Origin: Anaerostipes faecalis
GTDB lineage: Bacteria > Bacillota > Clostridia > Lachnospirales > Lachnospiraceae
Direction: 5' to 3'
NCBI RefSeq assembly: GCF_018982945.1
Contig: NZ_JABRXE010000003.1
Location: 186,001-250,000, forward strand
Length of the DNA stretch: 64,000 nt
The stretch's first letter is position 1. Each line of letters begins with the position of its first letter. The notes under the pieces were generated by a model that was not told where the DNA came from, ran no database searches, and was given only the letters and a program-made list of their open reading frames with translations. Positions 25,090 to 32,652 of this stretch are shown in pieces. The position numbers were made by a program, and so were the translations under genes.

Positions 25090-25731
25090 TTATTCCTCTA
25101 CTCCGTTTTTTTCACAGATATCCTGAAGACAGCACTGATCACAATGTGGTTTTGTCCGCGCTGTGCAGATATCCCTGCCATGATAAACCAGACGATGGCA
25201 GAAATCACTGCCTTCTTCTGGAGGAATAATATCCCATAATGCCATTTCAACCTTTTTAGGTTCTTTTATCCCATCTACTAGTCCTATACGATTCACAAGA
25301 CGTATGCAATGAGTATCTGTAACGATTGCCGGTTCTCCAAATACATCCCCCATAATCAGATTTGCACTTTTCCTTCCAACCCCCGGAAGTTTCAGCAGAG
25401 ATTTAAAATCCGTTGGTATATTCCCGCCATATTCATCCCGTAATATTCTCATACATTTGCTGATATCTCTTGCTTTACTTTTACCTAGACCACATGGTCT
25501 GACAATCTCTTCAATATCCTCTGGTTCCGCTGCAGCCAAAGCTTCCACATCCGGGTATTTTTCATAAAGATCTTCTACCACCACATTAACTCTGGCATCA
25601 GTACATTGAGCTGCCAGCCTTACACTGACCAGAAGCTTCCATGCCTGATCATAATCCAGAGTACATCCGGCATCCGGATATTCTTTTTTCAAACGATCAA
25701 TAACTTCCAATGCTAATTCTTCTTTTGTCAT
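25090..25731 (-). CDS. nth: Endonuclease III
   Basis: 213 residues from the ATG at 25731 (two upstream TTG codons are closer to the GAGG site and are alternatives). It has the helix-hairpin-helix LLKLPGVGRKSANLIMG with the catalytic Lys in GRKS, the catalytic Asp in VTDTHCIRLVNR, and a C-terminal four-cysteine [4Fe-4S] loop. The enzyme excises oxidised pyrimidines and cleaves the abasic site. The first two cluster cysteines are separated by seven residues rather than the six of E. coli Nth, the other spacings (2 and 5) being standard. It is followed directly by the unknown gene ending at 24027. Confidence 0.93.
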   Translation of the reverse strand: MTKEELALEVIDRLKKEYPDAGCTLDYDQAWKLLVSVRLAAQCTDARVNVVVEDLYEKYPDVEALAAAEPEDIEEIVRPCGLGKSKARDISKCMRILRDEYGGNIPTDFKSLLKLPGVGRKSANLIMGDVFGEPAIVTDTHCIRLVNRIGLVDGIKEPKKVEMALWDIIPPEEGSDFCHRLVYHGRDICTARTKPHCDQCCLQDICEKNGVEE

Positions 25732-25761
25732 AACCAACAATTCCTCTCTATTCCTTTTAAA

Positions 25762-25941
25762 ACAACAAAGCGGACAAGTCCGCTATCAACTCCCTGTATC
25801 CCTCAATTATGAGGGACTTGCTCCGCTTTGCGTGCCGATGTGTGGCAGTTTTAGCTGCTTTCCTTTGCACATCGTGCACATCTGCGCGAAGCGTTTTTTA
25901 TTACATAGGAAATTCAAAAGAATTTCCTATGTAATAAAAAA
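25762..25941. repeat. Dispersed intergenic repeat, most complete copy
   Basis: The element begins near GCGGACAAGTCCGC (a small palindrome), contains a gagg/cctc hairpin and a CACATCGTGCACATCTGCGCGAAGCG-like section (25868-25893), and ends in a 22-bp perfect inverted repeat (arms 25894-25915 and 25920-25941, four-base loop) with core TTTCCTATGTAAT. Partial relatives lie at 27597-27672, 31460-31500, 37973-38010 and in part at 41069-41160. No coding capacity is seen. Confidence 0.6.
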
Positions 25942-25984
25942 AATACTTTGGATACCATTATATCATCCTTTTGATATCCAAAGT
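25936..25984 (-). terminator. Terminator of the first NCS2 permease gene
   Basis: A 10-bp perfect stem, ACTTTGGATA/TATCCAAAGT (25945-25954 and 25975-25984), lies 30 bp beyond the permease stop and is followed on the minus strand by an AT step and T8. The T-run is supplied by the end of the adjacent repeat. Confidence 0.8.
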
Positions 25985-26015
25985 ACATATATTCACAACC
26001 TATACAAAACAAACT

Positions 26016-27440
26016 TTACTGATTTTCCGGCAGCACAATATTTAGAATAATTGCCACAAAAGCTGCAGGAACGATTCCTGATCCTCCAAATATTAACTGT
26101 ATATAATATGGGAAAGTATTTGTTGCTGCTGCTGTTGATCCAATTCCATATCCTAAACCTAATGCTACAGAAACAATGGTAATCTCTCTGGCTCCCATTG
26201 GATTCTTGGTAATCAGCTGAATACCAGAAACAACAATAGACGCAAACATCATTACGGCAGCTCCACCAAGAACAGACTGTGGCATAATGGATACAATAGC
26301 TGCGATTTTAGGGCAAAATCCACAGAGAATCAGGAACAATGCACCCATAGACAAAGCCATTCTGTTTACAACCTTTGTCATGGAAACCAACCCAACATTC
26401 TGGCTAAAAGATGTATTCGGAAGAACACCAAATAAAGCTGCCAGTGCTGATCCCAATCCATCACAGATTACCCCTCCGGAGAGCTCTGTATCTGTAGGCT
26501 CACGATCCATACCGCCTTCAATAACTCCTGAAATATCCCCAACTGTTTCTACTGCAGTTACAATGAACATGATTATAATTGGAAGAATTGCTGCAGGGTC
26601 AAAAATCAATTTTATCTCTGAAAGTTTACCAAACCCAATAAAACTCGGCAGAGAAAACCATGCTGCATCTTTAATCTGCTGAAAGTTTACAACCCATGAA
26701 TATGTATATTCTACGCCTTCAGCATTTACTCCTGTTGTAGGCAGAACAAGAGTCATAATCGCTGCCGCAACATATCCTACTATAATACCAATCAGTACAG
26801 AGGCACTGCTGATCATGCTCTTGGAATCGAAAATGTGTTTTAATACAAGAATCACGATTAAAACCAGACATCCTAATCCTAAGTTATAAGGAGATGCATA
26901 ATCTGCAACACCATTTCCGCCACAAAGGTAATTAATACCTACACCAATCAGTGAAAGTCCTATTGCCATTACCACACTTCCTGTAACAACCGGAGGGAAA
27001 AATTTACGCAAAGGTTTCAAAAAAGCTCCCAGAATTCCTTCAAAAACTCCTCCGATCAGGGAAGCTCCCATGATCGCACCATAACTTAATACTCCTCCAC
27101 CTAAGGTTGCAATAACACTTTGGAATACTCCCAGAAATCCAGAACTTGTTCCCATGATAATTGGTACTTTTCCCCCACAAGGTCCAATGGAAAACAACTG
27201 AATCAATGTTACGATTCCCGCAATTGTCATTGCATTCTGCAGTAACGCAGTTCTCAATTCTGCAAAACCTGCATCCACAGTCAGACCACATGCTCCCATA
27301 ATAATAATAATTGGGGTCAGATTCCCGACAAACATCGCCATAACATGCTGTAACCCAAGTACAATCGCATTGGAAAGGGGAATTTTCCCTTCAAATTCAT
27401 AGGGAGATGTATAGCAGATTTCTTCTGATTTTTTTGTCAT
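26016..27440 (-). CDS. Nucleobase:cation symporter-2 (xanthine/uracil permease family)
   Basis: 474 residues from the ATG at 27440 (AGGAG six bases upstream); an in-frame TTG six codons earlier is less likely. About 12-14 hydrophobic segments with NCS2 signatures: GLQHVMAMFVGNLTP near the N-terminus, the substrate-binding segment TAVETVGDISGVIEGG near two thirds, and FSQNVGLVSMTKVVNR close after. In the purine branch the Gln/Asn-rich FSQNVG motif follows the ETVGD segment, as here. It probably imports xanthine, urate or guanine. A consensus promoter lies 95-120 bp upstream. It is one of two NCS2 paralogues in the window. Confidence 0.88.
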   Translation of the reverse strand: MTKKSEEICYTSPYEFEGKIPLSNAIVLGLQHVMAMFVGNLTPIIIIMGACGLTVDAGFAELRTALLQNAMTIAGIVTLIQLFSIGPCGGKVPIIMGTSSGFLGVFQSVIATLGGGVLSYGAIMGASLIGGVFEGILGAFLKPLRKFFPPVVTGSVVMAIGLSLIGVGINYLCGGNGVADYASPYNLGLGCLVLIVILVLKHIFDSKSMISSASVLIGIIVGYVAAAIMTLVLPTTGVNAEGVEYTYSWVVNFQQIKDAAWFSLPSFIGFGKLSEIKLIFDPAAILPIIIMFIVTAVETVGDISGVIEGGMDREPTDTELSGGVICDGLGSALAALFGVLPNTSFSQNVGLVSMTKVVNRMALSMGALFLILCGFCPKIAAIVSIMPQSVLGGAAVMMFASIVVSGIQLITKNPMGAREITIVSVALGLGYGIGSTAAATNTFPYYIQLIFGGSGIVPAAFVAIILNIVLPENQ

Positions 27441-27533
27441 AATTCTCTCCTCTTTCAAAAAAAAGACCTGTCTAGAACTAATCTAAACTAAGCCTCTTTG
27501 CATCAAGTAAAATATAATCTTTTTTATGTAGCG

Positions 27534-27562
27534 ATTATAACAAACTGTTAAAAAATCGTCAA
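27534..27562 (-). promoter_or_regulatory. Promoter of the first NCS2 permease gene
   Basis: Minus-strand TTGACG (27557-27562), 17-base spacer, TATAAT (27534-27539). The leader of about 90 bases shows no purine-riboswitch core and only a weak AGAC/GTCT hairpin followed by T8 close to the ribosome site. Confidence 0.75.
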
Positions 27563-27596
27563 GAAAATTATAATCCCCATCCGAATACACCTCCTG

Positions 27597-27672
27597 CGTT
27601 CTGCGTGCACATCCGCGCGGAGCGTTTTTTATTACATAGAAAATTCAAAGGAATTTCCTATATAAAAAAAAG
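27597..27672. repeat. Dispersed intergenic repeat, right-half copy
   Basis: It shares the GTGCACATCCGCGCGGAGCG-like segment, the following T6 and an imperfect version of the ATTACATAGG/CCTATATAAT inverted repeat with the copy at 25762-25941. It lies between the divergent promoters of the NCS2 permease and the PurF homologue. Confidence 0.6.
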
Positions 27673-27801
27673 AAAAACGAGTACACCGTTTCTTTCAGTT
27701 CTCGTTCTCCTTTAACCATGTATCATTTCACCAACGTTTAAACATTGCGTTGTCGTTATATTTATTATAATAATTTTCTATTAATAAATCAACTCATTTC
27801 C

Positions 27802-27830
27802 TTGTTACCGGTCTGCGATTTGGTTATAAT
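27802..27830 (+). promoter_or_regulatory. Promoter of the PurF homologue
   Basis: TTGTTA (27802-27807), 17-base spacer, TATAAT (27825-27830), about 75 bp upstream of the ATG at 27910. No PurR-type box was recognised in the leader. Confidence 0.65.
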
Positions 27831-27909
27831 AGAAATAGACTCAAGGAATTATACTCATATTAAAAATATTTTTACCAAATAAATTTTTAAACAGGAATTG
27901 GAGGATATT

Positions 27910-29316
27910 ATGGGCGGATTTTTTGGTGTAACTTCAAAACAGGATTGTGTTTTCGATTTATATTTCGGAACAGATTATCATTCTCATTTAGGAACCAGAC
28001 GTGCCGGTATGGCTGTCTATAGTAAAGATGATGGCTTTGACCGTGCCATTCACAATATCGAAAATGCACCTTTCCGTACAAAGTTTGACAAAGATGTAAA
28101 TACTATGCATGGATACATGGGAATCGGCTGCATTTCTGATTATGAACCGCAGCCATTGATTGTTCGCTCTCATCATGGAACCTACGCTATTACAACTGTT
28201 GGTAAAATTAATAACACCGATGAAATCATTCAGCAGATGTTTCATTCAGGACACACTCATTTTCTTGAAATGAGCGGCGGTGACATCAATGCAACAGAAT
28301 TGGTAGCATCAATTATCAATCAGAAAGACAACCTGATTGAAGGTATCCAATATGCACAGGAAATTATTGACGGTTCAATGACTATTCTGCTGCTGACTCA
28401 GAAAGGAATCTATGCTGCAAGAGATAAAATGGGACGAACTCCGGTTGCCATTGGAAAAAAAGATGATGGTTTCTGCCTCTCTTTTGAAAGTTTTGCATAC
28501 CTGAATCTTGGATATACAGATTTCCGTGAACTTGGTCCTGGAGAAATTGTTATTATGACACCAGAAGAAGTTCGCACATTGGTTCATCCAGGAAAAGACA
28601 TGAAAATCTGCACATTCCTTTGGGTATATTATGGCTATCCTTCTTCATCCTATGAAGGAATCAGTGTTGAGGAAATGCGTTACAACTGTGGTAAAAAACT
28701 GGCTCAGCGAGATGACGCTTCCCCTGATACCGTTGCAGGTGTTCCCGATTCGGGAATTGCCCATGCCATTGGATATGCAAATGAATCCGGTATTCCATTT
28801 TCCAGACCATTTATTAAATATACTCCAACCTGGCCTCGTTCTTTTATGCCAACGATCCAGAGCAAGCGAAATCTTATTGCAAAAATGAAACTGATACCGG
28901 TTCATGATTTAATCCAGAACAAAAGTCTCTTATTAATTGATGATTCCATCGTAAGAGGAACTCAGCTTCGTGAAACAACAGAATTTCTTTATCAGAGCGG
29001 TGCAAAGGAAGTTCATATTCGTCCTGCATGTCCACCATTATTGTATGGCTGCAAATATTTAAACTTCTCTCGTTCATCTTCTGAAATGGATCTGATTACT
29101 CGCCGAATTATCAAGCAGATTTCCGGAGATTACAAAAATGTTCATCTGGATGCTTATGCAAACCCTGATACACCGGAGTACCAGGCAATGATCAATGAAA
29201 TCTGTAAACAATTGAATTTTACTTCCCTTCGCTATCATCGTCTGGATGACATGATTGAATCTGTTGGACTTGATCGAAGCAAGTTATGCACTTACTGCTG
29301 GGACGGTAAAGAATAA
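27910..29316 (+). CDS. Amidophosphoribosyltransferase (PurF) homologue lacking the glutaminase cysteine
   Basis: 468 residues from the ATG at 27910, which has GGAGG close upstream (an in-frame TTG lies four codons earlier inside that site). In true PurF the mature N-terminus is Cys-Gly-Ile; here it is MGGFFGVTS, so the nucleophile is Gly. The usual RYST-type glutamine-binding stretch is replaced by GIGCISDYEPQPL. The PRPP loop is intact (LLLIDDSIVRGTQ, about 341-353), and cysteines that match the B. subtilis PurF iron-sulfur ligands appear to be kept (CTYC at the C-terminus). The phosphoribosyltransferase half may therefore work with free ammonia, another amine, or as a regulatory PRPP sensor. 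It is transcribed alone, next to purine transport genes. Confidence 0.85.
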   Translation: MGGFFGVTSKQDCVFDLYFGTDYHSHLGTRRAGMAVYSKDDGFDRAIHNIENAPFRTKFDKDVNTMHGYMGIGCISDYEPQPLIVRSHHGTYAITTVGKINNTDEIIQQMFHSGHTHFLEMSGGDINATELVASIINQKDNLIEGIQYAQEIIDGSMTILLLTQKGIYAARDKMGRTPVAIGKKDDGFCLSFESFAYLNLGYTDFRELGPGEIVIMTPEEVRTLVHPGKDMKICTFLWVYYGYPSSSYEGISVEEMRYNCGKKLAQRDDASPDTVAGVPDSGIAHAIGYANESGIPFSRPFIKYTPTWPRSFMPTIQSKRNLIAKMKLIPVHDLIQNKSLLLIDDSIVRGTQLRETTEFLYQSGAKEVHIRPACPPLLYGCKYLNFSRSSSEMDLITRRIIKQISGDYKNVHLDAYANPDTPEYQAMINEICKQLNFTSLRYHRLDDMIESVGLDRSKLCTYCWDGKE

Positions 29317-29324
29317 AAATAATA

Positions 29325-29363
29325 AAAACGCTTATCTTTCAAAACATGAGAGATAAGCGTTTT
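29325..29363. terminator. Bidirectional terminator between the PurF homologue and cytX
   Basis: A 13-bp perfect stem (AAAACGCTTATCT against AGATAAGCGTTTT) between convergent genes, with T-rich DNA on the plus side after it and A-rich DNA before it, so it can serve both strands. Confidence 0.85.
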
Positions 29364-29378
29364 CTAATATCTAATCTA

Positions 29379-30548
29379 TTATTTTCTATCAAAAATCTTA
29401 CTTACAATAAGACATAAGATAATGGTAATTACCATATCCGGTAAAGTATTTCCAACGATGATGTCTACAGTCATAAGATAGCGATACACAGCAAATCCTA
29501 TAACCCAGACAATCATATCCGGAACACTGACTGTTTTTTTGCTATTATCACGATCCATTAAAAAGAAGTTTGCAATCTGAATAGCAATCATTGGTGCAAA
29601 TACAGAACCGATCAAATATAAAAAGTTTGTAATATTGTCCATTGGATATACAATGGCAGCAATTGTACCAATAACAGTAGCAACAACTGCAACCCCTTTT
29701 CCATTGATTCCTGATACAATTGTCTCGCTGGAAATACCTGCAGAGTATGCATCAAGGAATGTGGTTGTTACTGTTGAAAAGATGATGATCAGCAATCCTG
29801 CGATTCCAAGGCCTGCTTTTACCATGATTTGCGCAATATCATACTCTCCTGTGTAAATAGCTGCACCCATTCCAATCACATACATCCAGCTACTGACAAG
29901 TCCATAAACAACTGCACTGACTGCTGTTGCTTTTACAGGCTCTTTGGCTTCTCTTGTATAATCACTGATCAACGGAAGCCATGATAAAGGCATTGCAACA
30001 GAAAGCTCCACAGCTGCACCAAAAGTCATGCTATCATCCATAGCAGCTTTGACCACTCCCTGGTCAAAGAAAATAACTTTACAGAGAATCAAAGTAAGAA
30101 TAAATAATGCCGTCATAGCAACAGTATTGATTTTCCCTAAATTTGTAATTCCAACAACAATCCAGAGAATAATCAAAGCACCAATTACAAGACACCAGAT
30201 CCATCTTCCAATATTCAGTGCCCCATTAGCTGCCAATGCTCCATCATAAATCATAATAGCAGTCCATCCAACCAGCTGCAGCACATTTAAAAACGCAAAC
30301 AGCAGACTGCCCTTCTGTCCAAAGCTCATTTTTACTGTTTCCATGGCACTTTTGCGGACTTTTCCACCAATAACTCCTGCCAGAAACAGCATAAAACATC
30401 CTATAATATGTCCAATAATAATTGCCTGTAACCCTTTTGAGAATCCAAGAGGTGCCAGATAAGTCCCTGTGAGAATTTCAGCGATGGAAACTCCTGCACC
30501 AAACCAGATCAATCCGTTGTCAAATAAAGAAGTTCGTTTTGTGTCCAT
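29379..30548 (-). CDS. cytX: CytX-type hydroxymethylpyrimidine transporter (NCS1 family)
   Basis: 389 residues with about 12 hydrophobic segments. N-terminal WFGAGVSIAEILTGTYLAPLG and the MPLSWLPLISDYTREAK segment are typical of the CodB/CytX branch of the nucleobase:cation symporter-1 family. The gene begins at the base where thiD ends and shares its TPP-riboswitch-controlled transcript, which is the usual context of CytX, the predicted importer of the thiamine pyrimidine HMP. Cytosine transport would be the alternative in another setting. It ends at a strong bidirectional terminator. Confidence 0.88.
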   Translation of the reverse strand: MDTKRTSLFDNGLIWFGAGVSIAEILTGTYLAPLGFSKGLQAIIIGHIIGCFMLFLAGVIGGKVRKSAMETVKMSFGQKGSLLFAFLNVLQLVGWTAIMIYDGALAANGALNIGRWIWCLVIGALIILWIVVGITNLGKINTVAMTALFILTLILCKVIFFDQGVVKAAMDDSMTFGAAVELSVAMPLSWLPLISDYTREAKEPVKATAVSAVVYGLVSSWMYVIGMGAAIYTGEYDIAQIMVKAGLGIAGLLIIIFSTVTTTFLDAYSAGISSETIVSGINGKGVAVVATVIGTIAAIVYPMDNITNFLYLIGSVFAPMIAIQIANFFLMDRDNSKKTVSVPDMIVWVIGFAVYRYLMTVDIIVGNTLPDMVITIILCLIVSKIFDRK

Positions 30549-31366
30549 TATTTTTGTTCCTCCCCAGCCTCTTTTGTATATTCACCTTTTAAATCAAATC
30601 CATGATCCATAGGACCACTTCCTTCTCCAAGATCAAGCATTGCTGCCAATGCCCCAGAAATGTAAGCTTTTGCACGTTCTACAGATGTATCCAGATCAAA
30701 TCCTTTTGCCAGATTTGATGCAATAGCACTGGATAGCGTACACCCTGTTCCATGGGTATTGGAATTATCAATTCTTTTCCCGTAGAACCATTTATATTCT
30801 CCATCACGATAGAGAAGATCATTTGCATCATTTAACTGATGTCCGCCTTTACAAAGCACTGCACAATGATATGTTTCACTAATCTTCTTGGCTGCCTCGA
30901 TCATATCTTCCTCAGAGGCAATCTTCATATCAGATAATACTTCTGCTTCCGGAATATTTGGAGTCAGTATACATGCCAATGGAAACAATTCATCTTTTAA
31001 TGTTCCAATTGCATCGTCACTAATCAGCTTGGAACCGCTGGTAGCTACCATTACCGGATCCACAACAATATTTTTTGCATTATAAGCTTTTAGTTTTTCT
31101 GCTATTTTAATAATTAAAGGACTGGAAGAAACCATTCCGATTTTAACTGCATCCGGATAAATATCTTCAAATACTGCATCCATCTGCTGTCCTAAAAATT
31201 CTGGACTTACTTCCATTATTCCTGTTACGCCGGTCGTATTTTGTGCAGTTAAAGCAGTGATTGCACTCATGGCATAAACACCATTAGTAATCATTGTTTT
31301 CATATCTGCCTGGATGCCGGCGCCTCCACTAGAATCACTTCCAGCGATTGTTAATGCTGTTTTCAT
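30548..31366 (-). CDS. thiD: Hydroxymethylpyrimidine/phosphomethylpyrimidine kinase
   Basis: 272 residues from the ATG at 31366, chosen because the protein then begins MKTALTIAGSDSSGGAGIQ as in other ThiD proteins and AAGGAAGAG lies upstream. Ribokinase-fold features include the N-terminal GSDSSGGAGIQAD loop, VVDPVMVATSGSKL in the middle and NTHGTGCTLSSAIA with the catalytic Cys-containing GTGC anion hole. It phosphorylates HMP twice to HMP-PP for thiamine synthesis or salvage. Its mRNA leader carries a TPP riboswitch and terminator. ThiE and ThiM are not in the window. Confidence 0.95.
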   Translation of the reverse strand: MKTALTIAGSDSSGGAGIQADMKTMITNGVYAMSAITALTAQNTTGVTGIMEVSPEFLGQQMDAVFEDIYPDAVKIGMVSSSPLIIKIAEKLKAYNAKNIVVDPVMVATSGSKLISDDAIGTLKDELFPLACILTPNIPEAEVLSDMKIASEEDMIEAAKKISETYHCAVLCKGGHQLNDANDLLYRDGEYKWFYGKRIDNSNTHGTGCTLSSAIASNLAKGFDLDTSVERAKAYISGALAAMLDLGEGSGPMDHGFDLKGEYTKEAGEEQK

Positions 31367-31459
31367 AATCTCTCTTCCTTTCTGCATTAATTTTATACAG
31401 CGACATAAAGTGGTGCCCCCAGTTTGCCGCTTTTCTATTTATAGAAAACATTTTCCTAT

Positions 31460-31500
31460 AAAAGAACAGAGTGGACAAGTCCGCTTCAATTTCCTATGTA
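31460..31500. repeat. Dispersed intergenic repeat, internally deleted copy
   Basis: GTGGACAAGTCCGC is followed after a few bases by TTTCCTATGTA, joining the left and right ends of the full element seen at 25762-25941. It lies in the thiD leader between the riboswitch terminator and the gene. Confidence 0.5.
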
Positions 31501-31536
31501 CAAAAAGAAACGGATATGCCGCCATAGGCATATCCG
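31501..31536 (-). terminator. Expression-platform terminator of the TPP riboswitch
   Basis: A 10-bp stem (CGGATATGCC/GGCATATCCG, 31511-31536) is followed on the minus strand by TTTCTTTTT, 20 bases after the aptamer. Ligand-bound aptamer would permit this stem and stop transcription ahead of thiD. Confidence 0.85.
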
Positions 31537-31556
31537 CAAATATTTATCCTGCTATA

Positions 31557-31640
31557 TCCCTACGTTGGCATTATCCACATCAGGTCACGGGTCAAGACTA
31601 TACAGTCTACTCTCAGCCTGCTTTCTGCAAGCTCCCCTTT
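31557..31640 (-). ncRNA. TPP riboswitch (THI element)
   Basis: The minus-strand RNA has the conserved parts in order: GGGGAGC at the 5' stem, GCTGAGAGT, then GACCC, ACCTGATGTGGATAATGCC and the closing CAACGTAGGGA. It binds thiamine pyrophosphate and controls thiD-cytX, with a terminator as output. Confidence 0.97.
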
Positions 31641-31656
31641 CTAATTTATCATTGAC

Positions 31657-31685
31657 ATTATATACCCGGAAGCATGGAAATTCAA
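31657..31685 (-). promoter_or_regulatory. Promoter of the riboswitch-thiD-cytX operon
   Basis: Minus-strand TTGAAT (31680-31685), 17-base spacer, TATAAT (31657-31662), placing the start of transcription about ten bases before the aptamer. Confidence 0.8.
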
Positions 31686-31716
31686 GGTGATTTTAAATGC
31701 CGATCCTTTATAAAGC

Positions 31717-31742
31717 AAAAACCCCCAGGAATTTTCCTGAGG
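31717..31742 (-). terminator. Terminator after the LysR gene
   Basis: An 8-bp stem (CCTCAGGA against TCCTGGGG) with an AAAT loop, followed by T5 on the minus strand, ends a few bases after the LysR stop at 31750. An outer AAAGCA/TGCTTT pairing extends it. Confidence 0.8.
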
Positions 31743-31749
31743 ATCTGCT

Positions 31750-32637
31750 TTATTTCTTAAATTCTTTTTCCTGATATTTCTTTAATATATGATTGTACAT
31801 CATACGGACTGCCGGAGCCATAAAGTCTGGATTCATAGTGGCAATTCCTATGATTCGGCTTGCCTCCGGATTAATCGGATAACAATCCACTTCATATGGT
31901 ATATCATGCATTACCAGTTCCGGCATTAAGCAGATTCCAAAACCTTTTTCCACCAGTGCTATGGTAGAAAGATCATCTACCACATGATAATTGGATTGAA
32001 CCTGTAAAGAATTTTCCTTAAGAAAATTCTGTATATCTGCATCTGTACTGTCTCTCTGAGTTACAAACTGATAATTTTTCATTTCTTCAATATCCATATA
32101 TCCTTCTGTCCCAGTCCTTTTGGCTGCTTTAGGAAGAACACACAATAAAGGATCTCTGTACAAAGGCTCTATTGGCAGATCTTTTGCACTGGACACAGAT
32201 AAAAATCCCAGGTCCACCACACCTTTTTTTATCCAGTAAAACACATCATCATAGGTTCCTTGAAATACTTCTATCTCAATCTCTGCATATCTTTTTCTAA
32301 AAGAATGCAGTATCTCTGGCAGCCAGCTGGTACATACACTGGAAAAGACTCCGATTTTTACTTTTCCCTGCTTTAATCCATTTAAATCTGCAATTACCTG
32401 CTGAAGACTTTCATCACTGTTTAGTACAGCATTCACATATGGCAGAAGCTGCTCTCCATAGTTTGTCAGCGTTACCCCTGCCTTGCTTCTGGTGAGAACG
32501 GAAAAGCCAAGTTTACTTTTCATGGAAGAAATGGTATGGCTGATAGCTGATGGTGTAAGTCCAAGTAAATCTGCTGCTTTATGAAAGCTGCCAACTTCCG
32601 CAATTGTCTTAAATACCTGATAGGTAAGTAATGTCAT
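31750..32637 (-). CDS. LysR family transcriptional regulator
   Basis: 295 residues. The N-terminal helix-turn-helix reads LTYQVFKTIAEVGSFHKAADLLGLTPSAISH (shown in parts, residues about 4-34), followed by the linker helix and a periplasmic-binding-protein-like effector domain with GVFSSVCTSWLPEIL and YHVVDDLSTIALVEKGFG. Such proteins activate or repress genes in response to a small metabolite. It is the last gene after porCDAB, only 15 bp from porB and in the same direction, and three TGAA-N5-TTCA boxes at the por promoter are candidate targets. The effector is unknown. Confidence 0.88.
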   Translation of the reverse strand: MTLLTYQVFKTIAEVGSFHKAADLLGLTPSAISHTISSMKSKLGFSVLTRSKAGVTLTNYGEQLLPYVNAVLNSDESLQQVIADLNGLKQGKVKIGVFSSVCTSWLPEILHSFRKRYAEIEIEVFQGTYDDVFYWIKKGVVDLGFLSVSSAKDLPIEPLYRDPLLCVLPKAAKRTGTEGYMDIEEMKNYQFVTQRDSTDADIQNFLKENSLQVQSNYHVVDDLSTIALVEKGFGICLMPELVMHDIPYEVDCYPINPEASRIIGIATMNPDFMAPAVRMMYNHILKKYQEKEFKK

Positions 32638-32652
32638 GAAAACTCTCCCTGT

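Noticed and set aside
27441-27533. Purine riboswitch ahead of the NCS2 permease
   Set aside because: The conserved three-way-junction bases and loop-loop sequences of purine aptamers are not present in the leader; only a short AGAC/GTCT hairpin is.
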